Counted from the first letter of the stretch, positions 1 to 8,712 are shown. The stretch is DNA of 64,000 nucleotides from Myxococcota bacterium (GCA_022072125.1 JAJVIH010000016.1:105205-169204), one strand, 5' to 3'. Made by a program: numbers and translations. The notes: generated by a model from the letters alone, not told the origin.

Positions 1-2165
1 CCCGTTCGGCCACAGGCGAATCCCATGTGGCCGCAACGTCCCCGCCATCCGCCAAACCCGTGAGCGCCTTCAGCTTCACGGTTCCCGAAGAGGAAAATCC
101 TTCTGGTTCCGCCGAAGAGCCCGGCGAAGTCACGCGCATGTTCGACACCATGCGCAGCAATGAGGATTCCCAGCCGGGGCCTGTTCCGCCGCCGGTGATG
201 GTGACCCGTTCGGCCACGGGCGAGTCCCATGTGGCCGCCTCGGGTTCCACGTCTGGAATATCCGCGGCCCGGCCCCCAGACCCATTGGGATTCAACAATC
301 CGTTTGAGGAAGAGTTCGTCGCCAAACCGCCTGTTCCGCCCGCGGCGTCCCGATCCGCGGACCCGCTGGGCTTTGGGACTCCATTTGTTGAAGAGGATGA
401 ACCTTCCGCGCCCGCAACCCAGGAACCCGGCGAAGTCACGCGCATGTTCGACACCATGCGCGGCAATGATGATTCCCAGCCGGGGCCTGTTCCACCGCCG
501 GTGATGGTGACCCGTTCGGCCACAGGCGAATCCCATGTGGCCGCAACGTCCCCGCCATCCGCCAAACCCGTGAGCGCCTTCAGCTTCACGGTTCCCGAAG
601 AGGAAAATCCTTCTGGTTCCGCCGAAGAGCCCGGCGAGGTCACGCGCATGTTCGACACCATGCGCAGCAATGAAGATTCTCAGCCGGCGCCTGTTCCGCC
701 GCCGGTGATAGTGACCCGTTCGGCCACGGGTGAATCCCATGTGGCCGCAACTTCTCCGCCTGCGTCTCCAGCGGACGCCAGGGCGGCCATGTTCGGCAAT
801 CCCAACGAGTTCGAAAAGGCCGAGCCGACGGTTCAGCTCGATGCGGAGCCTTCCGCTCCCGTGGCGGCGCCCGCGCCCGATCCCACGCTTCACTCCTGGA
901 TGAATGTGGTCGAGGCCAATCCGGCGCTCAGCGAATTGCCTTCCGCGGAAGAAGATCGGGGGGGCAGCCGCACCCTGATCACGGTGTCGCCATTTTACGA
1001 AGGCGGCGATCCAAAAGCCGCCCCGGCGGTTCTGGAGCCGAAACCCGCGCCCAAGGGATTTCAGGGATTGGGCGCTGCTCCGCAACCGGCGGTTGCTGCT
1101 TACCGGGAGACCACATTGCCGCCCCAGGGTCCCGCCCCGGCCCCCGTGGGACCACCCCCCGCGCCCGCTCCGCCCGCGCCCAATGTCACCCTGCCTCCCT
1201 TCGACAGCGAGGAGGTTCCGGAATTTCTGCGCGAGGTCAGTCCGGTCAAGCCCGCCGACACCACGGATGTCATGCGGAATCCGTATTTCGCGCCGGCCGG
1301 GAGCGCCGCCCGTTTGGGCGCCGCGGCGCCGCTCATGGCGGATCGGATTCGCACTGAAACCAGTCAGCCCGCCGTGCAGGTGAACCTGGAGGAAGCGGAA
1401 GAGATCGAAATGGAGCAGGCGGAAAAGACCGTGCAGGTTCGCGCGCCCGCTCCTCCGCCGCTGATGCCCACCGCCACTCCGGGCGCTCTGGTGGACCTGC
1501 CGCCGCCCCGTCCCACGCTGGTTCAGGCGCCTCAGCCGGTCCAGCAGTTCGAGCCGGTTCTGGGCGCCGATGAGCATACCCTCCAGCAGGACGCCGGACC
1601 GGAGTTTGACGAGGTGAAAAGCTCCAACATGCTGTTGGTGGCGGGGTTGATCGCCGGCGCCGCCCTGCTCGGCGGAGCGGCATGGTTTTTCCTGTTTCGT
1701 GAAACGGACAAGCCGGAGCAGACCGTTCCGGCGGAGCCATCCGCGGCCGAATCAGCGCCCGCTCCCACACCCGCGAAACCGGAATCCCCCCCGGAGGCGG
1801 CGCCCACTCCCGCTCTCGCCCCGGAAAAACCCTCCGCGCCCAATATTCCCGGCGGCCCCAGGGAATTGACCCGGGAGCAGATCCGCGACGAACTGTTTGG
1901 CCAGGGCAACCGCCTGTATCACGAAGGTGAATACGAAAAAGCCATCGAAAAATACAAGGAAGTGGTGCAGGTGGACGCCAACTACGCCATTGTGCATCGC
2001 ACCCTGGGATCGTGTTACGCGCTGCTCGACATGCCGGTGGAAGCCTGCGCTTCCTACGCCCGTTATCTGGAACTGGCCCTTGACGCCCCTGATCGAGACA
2101 AGGTCCAGGAAGAAATTGATCGCTGCCGCAAGCCCGTGAAGAAAGGCAAGAAGAAAGGCCGTTGA
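1..2165 (+). CDS. Large repeat-containing single-pass membrane protein with C-terminal TPR domain (5' end outside window)
   Basis: The reading frame is open from base 3, so the true start lies upstream; the GTG at 27 is only an internal valine. The N-terminal two thirds are Pro/Ala/Glu-rich and probably disordered. They carry three copies of a 41-residue unit (117-239, 423-545, 627-749) with the core EPGEVTRMFDTMR. One hydrophobic segment (about 1621-1701, ending in WFFLF then Arg) fits a single membrane helix. It is followed by a Pro/Ala linker and a TPR-like C-terminus (about 1870-2125: GNRLYHEGEYEKAIEKYKEV and a second helix pair), ending in a Lys-rich tail. I recall similar GE(F/V)TRMF motifs in disordered proteins of acidobacteria and related groups, but cannot assign a function. 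A scaffold with a cytoplasmic or periplasmic TPR docking surface is an inference. Confidence 0.85.
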   Translation, partial: RSATGESHVAATSPPSAKPVSAFSFTVPEEENPSGSAEEPGEVTRMFDTMRSNEDSQPGPVPPPVMVTRSATGESHVAASGSTSGISAARPPDPLGFNNPFEEEFVAKPPVPPAASRSADPLGFGTPFVEEDEPSAPATQEPGEVTRMFDTMRGNDDSQPGPVPPPVMVTRSATGESHVAATSPPSAKPVSAFSFTVPEEENPSGSAEEPGEVTRMFDTMRSNEDSQPAPVPPPVIVTRSATGESHVAATSPPASPADARAAMFGNPNEFEKAEPTVQLDAEPSAPVAAPAPDPTLHSWMNVVEANPALSELPSAEEDRGGSRTLITVSPFYEGGDPKAAPAVLEPKPAPKGFQGLGAAPQPAVAAYRETTLPPQGPAPAPVGPPPAPAPPAPNVTLPPFDSEEVPEFLREVSPVKPADTTDVMRNPYFAPAGSAARLGAAAPLMADRIRTETSQPAVQVNLEEAEEIEMEQAEKTVQVRAPAPPPLMPTATPGALVDLPPPRPTLVQAPQPVQQFEPVLGADEHTLQQDAGPEFDEVKSSNMLLVAGLIAGAALLGGAAWFFLFRETDKPEQTVPAEPSAAESAPAPTPAKPESPPEAAPTPALAPEKPSAPNIPGGPRELTREQIRDELFGQGNRLYHEGEYEKAIEKYKEVVQVDANYAIVHRTLGSCYALLDMPVEACASYARYLELALDAPDRDKVQEEIDRCRKPVKKGKKKGR
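117..749 (+). repeat. Three in-frame 123-nt repeats within a 510-nt near-identical duplication
   Basis: Bases 1-225 match bases 511-735 with only a few substitutions (for example gaagtc/gaggtc and ggggc/ggcgc). Inside this, a 41-codon unit appears at 117-239, 423-545 and 627-749. The copies keep the reading frame and differ mostly at single bases, so the duplication is recent or maintained by recombination. Confidence 0.9.
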
Positions 2166-2223
2166 GGCGGGACCTTACTGCTTCCATCCGGCGGAAACTG
2201 CTGGATGATAAAACCGGACCTGA

Positions 2224-2251
2224 TTGCACATCTGTATTCCGGGCTTATATC
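2224..2251 (+). promoter_or_regulatory. Candidate sigma70-type promoter for the peptidase-cyclase pair
   Basis: TTGCAC (2224-2229) and TATATC (2246-2251) are separated by 16 bases. This would place transcription start near 2258, about 30 bases before the start codon at 2290. It suggests the two-gene unit is transcribed independently of the upstream TPR gene. Confidence 0.5.
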
Positions 2252-2289
2252 ATCAGCATAAACAGGGCCTTCGCTCCTGGAGAAACAAG

Positions 2290-2844
2290 ATGAGAAGGTA
2301 TTCCCGGGCACAGATTCGTAACACAGCGAAGGAGTTGATCACCACATACCACTTGCAGGTTCCCATTGATTTGGAATTGCTGGTGAGGGAGTTGGGGGGA
2401 GACATTCGCGATACCAATGGCACTGACGAACCAGAGGGGTATGTCAAGCTCATCAGGGAAGATCCCTCGCGGAAATTTGAAATTGGCATCAATCGCTCGC
2501 TGCCGCCAAAACGGCAAAGGTTCACTCTTGCCCACGAAATCGGTCACTATATTCTCCATTTGAAAGAACCTGATCCGGATTACATCATTGAAGGGGGGGA
2601 GATACGGGAGAAGCCCCTATTTCGCGCAGGCTGGGAGCAAATTGAATTGGAGGCCCACGAATTCGCGGGCGAACTGTTGATGCCCTACGAAGAGTTTAAT
2701 AAACAATTGAAAGAAGATCCTGAAAAGCCAATCGAAGAACGGTTGAAAGTTGTCGCGGAGCGTTTCAATGTTTCCAAACCCGCGGCCCGGGTCAGAGCAC
2801 AATGGCTGGGGTTGTATCCATGGAAAAATGATCTTCTGTCATGA
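2290..2844 (+). CDS. ImmA/IrrE-family zinc metallopeptidase
   Basis: The 184-residue protein has the family signature: HEIGH (residues 82-86, HExxH zinc site) in TLAHEIGHYILHL, then ELEAHEFAGELLMP, which supplies the third ligand (Glu121 likely) and the conserved FAxELLMP helix. I chose ATG 2290 because GGAG sits about 8 bases upstream; a TTG at 2224 would add 22 unlikely residues and overlap the candidate promoter. Family members cleave repressors or antitoxin-like proteins (ImmA on ImmR, IrrE/PprI on DdrO). There is no Xre-type DNA-binding domain here or next door; instead the stop codon overlaps the start of a nucleotidyl cyclase gene by 4 bases. Base composition is clearly more AT-rich than the flanking genes, which suggests acquisition. 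The substrate is unknown; the cyclase or an unlinked repressor are possibilities. Confidence 0.88.
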   Translation: MRRYSRAQIRNTAKELITTYHLQVPIDLELLVRELGGDIRDTNGTDEPEGYVKLIREDPSRKFEIGINRSLPPKRQRFTLAHEIGHYILHLKEPDPDYIIEGGEIREKPLFRAGWEQIELEAHEFAGELLMPYEEFNKQLKEDPEKPIEERLKVVAERFNVSKPAARVRAQWLGLYPWKNDLLS

Positions 2845-3740
2845 ATGGTGGATGGTTTCTCTTCGTATCCTATGATCTGACCAATTCCACCCAACTCAAA
2901 CAGGATAGCCCGGATTGGCCGGAGATTTTTCGCAAGTTTTATTCATTCGTGGAGTCAGACGGATCGCTCCACCTGCGTCCCTGGAAATACAATGGAGACG
3001 AGGTCATTTGCATCGGCGCAATTCCGGAAACCCCGTATATTTTTCCCTTGATTGAGCTTTGTTATTCGGTTTCAAACAAGGTCAATGATGTGCTTGGCGA
3101 ATGGCAAAAGGAGCATTTGCCCAAAAGCCGTTACCAGTTGCAATGTAAGTCCACCGCCTGGATTGGTGAATTCGGAAAAGACGCCAGTAACAAAGTCATC
3201 ACCACTTCCGCTTCCGCGCTTCCCTTCAATCAAGCACAAGCGAAGAAGGAAGACGAGAATGATGAGTTGAAATCAGAACGCGTTCCCCTCCATGACTTCA
3301 TTGGTCCAGACATGGACACCGGCTTCCGGCTGTCCAAGCACGCATTTTCCAGACCGGTCACGATTTCCGTGGATATCGCGTTGATCCTGCTGGATCTGGC
3401 GCACACATTTCAGGAGAATCCCAGATTAAAAGGTATCCCGGATCGGTTGTATCTGAGGGGTTGGGAAAGCCTCAAAGGGGTTTGGGAAAACCGCCCTTAT
3501 CCTGTTGTGTGGTATCTCGAATCCCCCGGGACATTTCTGGAGACAGCGCCTTACGAATACATTCTGCAAGACAAATGGTTCCAGGGCATGGGAACCAAAC
3601 CAGACAGCCTGTTGTTCAAAAACCATAAGGAATTGGTTGAAAAGGCCATCACGGAAACCATGGGGAAAGATTATCTTCCCGCCTTGCTGAAGAAATTCCG
3701 CATTACCGATGAATCCCTGATCAACGAGGAAGATGAATAG
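2841..3740 (+). CDS. Divergent class III nucleotidyl (adenylate/guanylate-type) cyclase
   Basis: At 299 residues, this protein carries the landmarks of the class III cyclase fold in order. They are: first metal aspartate in VSYDLTNST (Asp12); KYNGDEV with the purine-contacting Lys49 and second metal Asp53 (41 residues after Asp12, near the usual spacing); a strand resembling IGIHTGE (STAWIGEF, 104-111); DFIGPDMDTGFRLSKHA with specificity Asp152 and transition-state Arg163; and the terminal LKGV..PYPVVWY strand (211-225). The transition-state Asn, four residues before the Arg, is Asp159 here. A charged insertion (about 113-150) separates the two halves, and about 70 residues follow the domain. 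No sensor, HAMP or membrane segment is present, so it is soluble. It overlaps the peptidase gene by ATGA and must be translationally coupled. The Lys/Asp pair is the ATP-type combination in canonical enzymes, but the product is not predictable with confidence. Confidence 0.78.
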   Translation: MNGGWFLFVSYDLTNSTQLKQDSPDWPEIFRKFYSFVESDGSLHLRPWKYNGDEVICIGAIPETPYIFPLIELCYSVSNKVNDVLGEWQKEHLPKSRYQLQCKSTAWIGEFGKDASNKVITTSASALPFNQAQAKKEDENDELKSERVPLHDFIGPDMDTGFRLSKHAFSRPVTISVDIALILLDLAHTFQENPRLKGIPDRLYLRGWESLKGVWENRPYPVVWYLESPGTFLETAPYEYILQDKWFQGMGTKPDSLLFKNHKELVEKAITETMGKDYLPALLKKFRITDESLINEEDE

Positions 3741-3751
3741 GCGCCACTGTG

Positions 3752-5641
3752 ATGCGGCCGCTGGTCGAACAGAAACTTGAATCGTTGCCCGCCTCTCCGG
3801 GCGTGTACCTGATGAAGGGCGCCCGCGGCGAAATCATCTACATCGGCAAGGCCGCCAGCCTGCGCAACCGCGTACGCAGCTACTTCAACCGCGGCGGCGA
3901 TGATCGCCCTTTCGTCGCCTTGCTCGACGATCTCCTGCACGACATCGAGGTCATTCTCACCAACACGGAAAAAGAGGCCCTCCTGCTGGAGGACAGCCTC
4001 ATCAAGAAGCACCGCCCGCGCTTCAACGTGGACCTGCGGGACAACAAAAGTTTTCTGTGCCTGCGCATGGATGTGAAGCACCGCTGGCCCCGCGTGGAGG
4101 TCACCCGCCGCATCCGCAACGACGGCGCCCGGTACTTCGGCCCCTATGCATCCGCCCAGGCGGTGCGCCATACCCTGAAGCTGCTCAACCGCCATTTCCA
4201 GTTGCGCACCTGTTCCGATGGCGCGCTGACCGCCCGCAAGCGGCCCTGCCTGGAATACCACATCAAGCGTTGTCCGGCGCCCTGCGTGCTGGAGGTGGAT
4301 CACGGCGCCTACATGGAGAATGTCCGCAATGTGCTGATGTTTCTTGAAGGCCGGCACGACGAACTGGCCAACCGGCTGCGCGCGGAAATGGAGACCGCTT
4401 CGGAGGGGCTGGACTTCGAGCGGGCGGCCCGGCTGCGCGATCAGATTCACGACATCATGCGTTCGCTGGAAAAGGCCGCCACCGCGGGCACGGCCCACGC
4501 TTCCCGCGACATCATCGGCTTCGCGCGCGAGGCCGGCCGCGCCGCCATTGTGATCATGGGCGTGCGCAACGGACGCCTGCTGGAAAGCCGCCCCTGGCTG
4601 TTCCGCAACCAGGAATTTCCGGATGAAGACATTCTCTCCGGATTCCTCTGCCGGTATTACGATTCCAGCCCGGATATTCCGGATGAAGTCCTGCTGCCCA
4701 TGCCCATCGAAGACGCGGAAGTCATCGCCTCGTGGATGGGCGACCGGCGCGGCAGGAAGACCGTTATCCTGTTCCCCCAGCGGGGCGACCGCGCGAGCCT
4801 GCTGGAACTGGCCCGGAAGAACGCCCTGCACCAACTGGAGAGCGACGGCGAAAAGGCGGCGGACCGTATCGAAGCCCTGGGGCGGCTGCAGGAAGCGCTG
4901 CGCCTGCCGAAGTTCCCATCCGTTATCGAATGCTACGACATCTCCACCCTGGGTCAGACGCTTTCCGTGGGCAGCCGCGTGGTCATGCGCGACGGCGAAC
5001 CCGACAGCAACAGCTACCGGCGTTACCGCATCAAGCAGACAGACTCGACAGGCGACTTTGCCATGATGTATGAAGTCCTGAAGCGTCGTTTCCAGCGTTC
5101 GCTCGAACATGGCGAAGAGTTGCCCGATCTCGTGGTTGTTGACGGCGGGAAGGGTCAGCTCAACGTTGCTCGTGAGGTATTCCGGGAACTCGGTATCGAG
5201 GGCGTCGGGCTTGCGGGACTCGCCAAGGCGAGGGTGGACGGGCTGGACGGCGATGACGCCCCCACCCACTCTCCGGAGCGGGTATTCATCCCGGGGCGCA
5301 AGGATCCCATTGTGCTGCGGCAGAACTCGGCCGAGCTTCTGCTGTTGGCGCGCTTGCGCGATGAGGCCCATCGTTTCGCGGTCACCTACCAGCGAAAATT
5401 GCGCAAACGGGGCTTGCGCTCCGCGCTGGATGATATTCCGGGCGTCGGACCGCGCCGCAGGGCGATGCTGCTGAAACATTTCGGCAGCGTGCGCGCCCTG
5501 CGCCGGGCGACGCTGGAGGAGTTGCAGGCGGCTCCCGGTTTGCCCGGGGAACTCGCCGCGCGCATTCATGTGTTTCTGAACGCCAGAGAGGATCGTCCCG
5601 ATGAAACTGTACCCCGCCCTGATTCCGAACATCAGCCGTGA
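3752..5641 (+). CDS. uvrC: UvrABC excinuclease subunit C
   Basis: UvrC makes both incisions in nucleotide excision repair. The N-terminus is a GIY-YIG nuclease (GVYLMKGARGEIIYIGKA then RNRVRSYF). A UVR motif for UvrB contact lies near 205-240 (FERAARLRDQIHDI). The C-terminal RNase H-like nuclease has IECYDIST and DLVVVDGGKGQL, and the end is a helix-hairpin-helix pair (DDIPGVGPRRRAML). At 629 residues it is a normal full length. ATG 3752 is taken as the start; GTG 3749 is directly before it and equally possible, and neither has a strong ribosome site. It is strongly GC-rich, unlike the pair upstream. Its 3' end overlaps the DUF507 gene by 41 bases. Confidence 0.96.
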   Translation: MRPLVEQKLESLPASPGVYLMKGARGEIIYIGKAASLRNRVRSYFNRGGDDRPFVALLDDLLHDIEVILTNTEKEALLLEDSLIKKHRPRFNVDLRDNKSFLCLRMDVKHRWPRVEVTRRIRNDGARYFGPYASAQAVRHTLKLLNRHFQLRTCSDGALTARKRPCLEYHIKRCPAPCVLEVDHGAYMENVRNVLMFLEGRHDELANRLRAEMETASEGLDFERAARLRDQIHDIMRSLEKAATAGTAHASRDIIGFAREAGRAAIVIMGVRNGRLLESRPWLFRNQEFPDEDILSGFLCRYYDSSPDIPDEVLLPMPIEDAEVIASWMGDRRGRKTVILFPQRGDRASLLELARKNALHQLESDGEKAADRIEALGRLQEALRLPKFPSVIECYDISTLGQTLSVGSRVVMRDGEPDSNSYRRYRIKQTDSTGDFAMMYEVLKRRFQRSLEHGEELPDLVVVDGGKGQLNVAREVFRELGIEGVGLAGLAKARVDGLDGDDAPTHSPERVFIPGRKDPIVLRQNSAELLLLARLRDEAHRFAVTYQRKLRKRGLRSALDDIPGVGPRRRAMLLKHFGSVRALRRATLEELQAAPGLPGELAARIHVFLNAREDRPDETVPRPDSEHQP

Positions 5642-6149
5642 CGCCATCACCCGCCTGCTCGAAAAGAATCCGGCCAGCGAGGAAGGCCAGACCTACATCA
5701 CCATCGAAGACCAGAACAAAATTCCCGAGGCGGAAAAGGACGTGGGGGCGGTGATCCGCAGCTACCTCGAAGTGGACCGGGAAATTCAGGAAGAAGCCCA
5801 GCGCACCCTGAAAAGCAAGGGGCTTGAATACAAGGAACTGGGCGCCATCAAGCGGGGCGTCGCCCAGCGCCGCAATCATCCCATGGGCGATGACGCCATT
5901 GATTTCCTGGTCAACCAGGTGATTGAAGCCCTCTACGCCTCCAACAATATTGATGAAATCTGGGCTGAAGATCACGAACTGCGCCGTCAGGTGGTGCTGG
6001 TCTTCCGCAATTACCTGACCGTGGATGAAGAAGTGGACAAGGAAGCCCGCCGCCGCATCAAGAACCTGCAGGAAGGCACCCTCGACTGGGAAGTCGCCTA
6101 CGATGAGCAGGTCAGCCGCATCAAGCGCGTCAAGGGTCTGATTAAGTAA
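5601..6149 (+). CDS. DUF507 family protein
   Basis: This 182-residue charged, helical protein starts MKLYPALIPNISRDAI, characteristic of DUF507, a family of unknown function seen in deltaproteobacteria and related lineages. It contains an internal duplication: IRSYLEVDREIQEEAQRTLK in the first half matches FRNYLTVDEEVDKEARRRIK in the second, so it is the two-unit form of the domain. ATG 5601 has GAGAGGA about 8 bases upstream and lies inside the 3' end of uvrC in another frame, so the two are co-transcribed and likely coupled. No signal peptide or membrane segment is present. Function unknown. Confidence 0.85.
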   Translation: MKLYPALIPNISRDAITRLLEKNPASEEGQTYITIEDQNKIPEAEKDVGAVIRSYLEVDREIQEEAQRTLKSKGLEYKELGAIKRGVAQRRNHPMGDDAIDFLVNQVIEALYASNNIDEIWAEDHELRRQVVLVFRNYLTVDEEVDKEARRRIKNLQEGTLDWEVAYDEQVSRIKRVKGLIK

Positions 6150-6161
6150 TCGCCCGCTCTC

Positions 6162-6181
6162 CCGCGCCCGTCCGGGCGCGG
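6162..6181. other. GC-rich hairpin after the DUF507 gene
   Basis: CCGCGCCCG at 6162-6170 and CGGGCGCGG at 6173-6181 are perfectly complementary (effective loop about 6 bases). There is no T run directly after it. It may assist the terminator that follows at 6191-6240. Confidence 0.45.
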
Positions 6182-6190
6182 ATCCTCCAG

Positions 6191-6240
6191 ACACCGCAAG
6201 CCGCTCCCGGGCGCTTCGCGGTGTTTGATTTGGCGTTTTT
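6191..6240 (+). terminator. Rho-independent terminator after uvrC-DUF507
   Basis: The arms ACACCGCAAGC (6191-6201) and GCTTCGCGGTGT (6213-6224) pair with a single bulged base. They are followed by a T-rich stretch ending in TTTTT at 6236-6240. This separates the uvrC unit from the tonB module. Confidence 0.6.
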
Positions 6241-6346
6241 CGCTCTTCATCCGCGGCCCGTGTTTCACAAACGTCACGTGAAGTTGCGGGATTGTTTCCG
6301 GCGGCGAACGTTTCCGCCATGGGAATGATGCAATTGTCCGCGCGTC

Positions 6347-7120
6347 ATGTTCGACGGATTTGACAGCGCGGAAGAGAGAAGCGCGGGTTCCCGGTGGTTG
6401 GTGTCGGGAGGCGCCTCCCTGGTTGTCTATGTGGCGGTGATTGGCGCCTTCTTCTGGCTGGCGGGCGAGGCCAAGGCCAAGCTGGAAGACAAGGAAATCG
6501 AAGTCACCTTCAAAGAAGCGGTAGAAGCGCCGGAACCCGCTTCCCCGCCGCCACCTCCCCCCCCTTCCGTTCCAAAGGACATGACCGTCAAAAAAGTGGC
6601 CGCAGTGCGCGCGCCCACGCCGATGACCGAGCCGCAGGATATCCCCAAGGGCAAACTGGAAGAGGCCGAACCCACCTCCGCTCCGGTGGTGGAAGTGCAG
6701 GAAGCCGCGCCGGGTTCTGATTCCGGCAACGCCGCCGTGATTCCCGCCGCCGCCGCCGCTCCTGAACCGGTCCCGGCCCCCGCCGCTCCCCCCGCTCCAC
6801 CCCCGCCGCCCGTCCCCAAACGCAGCGATCCCATCAATCTGCCGGAGGACGCCGATCCGCCAGAGCCCGACAGCTCCAATGAAATGCCGGCCTACCCGGA
6901 AGAAGCCCGTTCCAGCGGCCTGGAGGACATGGTGATCCTCAAGATCGTGGTTACCGAAAAGGGCGGTGTGGGATCGGTCCAGGTGCTCAAGGGCAAGGAG
7001 CCTTTTGTTGGGGTGGCCGTGGCCGCCGTGAAGAAATGGAAATTCACCCCCGCCATGGTGGATGGGGAGCCCGCCGCGGTGTTCCGCGTCATCAAACTGC
7101 CTTTCCGCCTTCGCAACTGA
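6347..7120 (+). CDS. tonB: TonB energy-transducing protein
   Basis: A 257-residue inner-membrane-anchored protein that couples ExbB-ExbD proton-motive energy to outer-membrane receptors. It has one N-terminal membrane segment (about residues 20-40), a long Pro/Ala/Glu-rich periplasmic spanner (including a run of prolines at about 68-76 and another before VPKRSDPINL), and a typical C-terminal domain. That domain has YPEEARSSGLEDMVILKIVV, VGSVQVLKG and AVAAVKKWKFTPAMVDGEP. It is the first gene of a module followed after a short gap by exbB, two exbD genes and a receptor, so it most likely serves that receptor. Confidence 0.93.
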   Translation: MFDGFDSAEERSAGSRWLVSGGASLVVYVAVIGAFFWLAGEAKAKLEDKEIEVTFKEAVEAPEPASPPPPPPPSVPKDMTVKKVAAVRAPTPMTEPQDIPKGKLEEAEPTSAPVVEVQEAAPGSDSGNAAVIPAAAAAPEPVPAPAAPPAPPPPPVPKRSDPINLPEDADPPEPDSSNEMPAYPEEARSSGLEDMVILKIVVTEKGGVGSVQVLKGKEPFVGVAVAAVKKWKFTPAMVDGEPAAVFRVIKLPFRLRN

Positions 7121-7139
7121 CCATCCTCAGGAGACCCTT

Positions 7140-7857
7140 ATGCATATCGATCTGGTCAAGATTTTTCAGGACATGGACCTCTTCGCCAAGTCCATTGTCT
7201 TTGTGCTGGCGGCCATGGCGCTGGCGTCGCTGACGGTGTGCATCGAGCGGTTGTGGGTGTTCCGCCGCACCCGTTTCCGCGCGCGGGAGTTTGGCGCGGC
7301 CGCATCGCAATTGCTGAAGGGCGGACAATACGGAGAACTGGAAACCAAGGCGAAGGATCAGAAAGACAACCCTCTGGCCGACCTGCTGGGCGCGGGCATC
7401 GGGGTCTATCTGAATGTTCCCCACGCCGAAGCGGACAAGGCCGAGGCGTTGGACCTGGTGGAGCGCGAACTGGCGCGCAAGCGCGAAGCCCAGTCGGCGC
7501 GCCTGCGCAGGGGCCTGGGCGTGCTCGCGTCGGTCGGCTCGGTCGCTCCTTTCGTCGGCCTGCTGGGCACGGTGGTGGGCATCATCGCCTCATTTGAGAG
7601 CATCGCCACGGAAGGCTCCGGGGGTCTGGGCGTGGTTTCCGCGGGCATCGCCGAGGCGCTCGTGGTGACGGCGCTGGGCCTGGTGGTCGCCATCCCCGCC
7701 GTGCTGATTTTCAACGGCCTGACCGCCATGGCGGACTCGATTCTGCTGGCCCTCGACCACGCCGCCGGGGAGTTCGTGGATCACCTCAAGGCCGCGCATG
7801 GCGTCAAACTCGCGCCGGTCTCCCCCATCCGCAAAGAGACCGAGGTCAAGAACAACA

Positions 7858-7868
<11 letters not shown>
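7140..7868 (+). CDS. exbB: ExbB/TolQ-type proton channel subunit
   Basis: A 242-residue MotA/TolQ/ExbB family protein. ATG 7140 has AGGAG 8-9 bases upstream; the longer frame from 7062 would overlap tonB. There is an N-terminal membrane helix (about 15-38) and the conserved pair of helices with GLGVLASVGSVAPFVGLLGTVVGI and EALVVTALGLVVAIPAVLIFN. The GLLGTV and GI(A)EAL signatures are diagnostic. It overlaps the first exbD by 11 bases. Context with tonB and a receptor favours ExbB over TolQ. Confidence 0.93.
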
Positions 7869-8277
<409 letters not shown>

Positions 8278-8283
8278 CGGATC

Positions 8284-8712
8284 ATGGCGTTTGATGTGGG
8301 CGGTTCAAAGGAAGGCGTTCGTCCCTCCATCAATGTCACGCCGCTGGTGGACGTGGTGCTGGTGCTTCTGATCATTTTCATGGTCATCACGCCGCTGCTC
8401 TCCAAGCAGTTCTATCTGCACACCGCCAAAAAAGACGAGAACAAGGATCCCCCCGCCCAAAATGATCCCAAGCCGCCGGTGGTGCTGACCGCCCGCGCCG
8501 GCGGGGCGTACCTGAACGCGGACAAGATTCCCCTGGAAGAACTGGGAGACAAGCTGCGCCGCGTCTTCGCGGCCCGCAACGAATACATGCTTTTTTTCGC
8601 CGCCGAAGATGATGTTCCGTTCGGCGAGGCGATGAAGATCATGGACGCCGCCCGCGGCGGCGGAGCCCTGACCATCGCGGTCGTCACCGATCCCCCGAAG
8701 CCGTCACCGTAA
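8284..8712 (+). CDS. exbD: ExbD/TolR-type subunit, copy 2
   Basis: A 142-residue paralogue of the gene immediately upstream (6 bases apart) with the same INVTPLVDVVLVLLIIFMVI helix and catalytic Asp. Its periplasmic part is different (HTAKKDENKDPPAQND linker, then a short domain with MLFFAAEDDVPFGEAMKIMD). The almost identical membrane helix but divergent periplasmic domain suggests a duplication with specialised partners. It closes the tonB-exbB-exbD-exbD block before the receptor gene. Confidence 0.92.
   Translation: MAFDVGGSKEGVRPSINVTPLVDVVLVLLIIFMVITPLLSKQFYLHTAKKDENKDPPAQNDPKPPVVLTARAGGAYLNADKIPLEELGDKLRRVFAARNEYMLFFAAEDDVPFGEAMKIMDAARGGGALTIAVVTDPPKPSP

Noticed and set aside
3671-5650. 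659-codon open frame antisense to uvrC
   Set aside because: It lies opposite a full-length UvrC with all catalytic motifs. The antisense translation is His/Ala/Gln/Gly-rich with no domain, as expected for a shadow in GC-rich DNA.
6290-6346. Fur box upstream of tonB
   Set aside because: GGAATGATGCAATT resembles part of a Fur site but the symmetry is poor.
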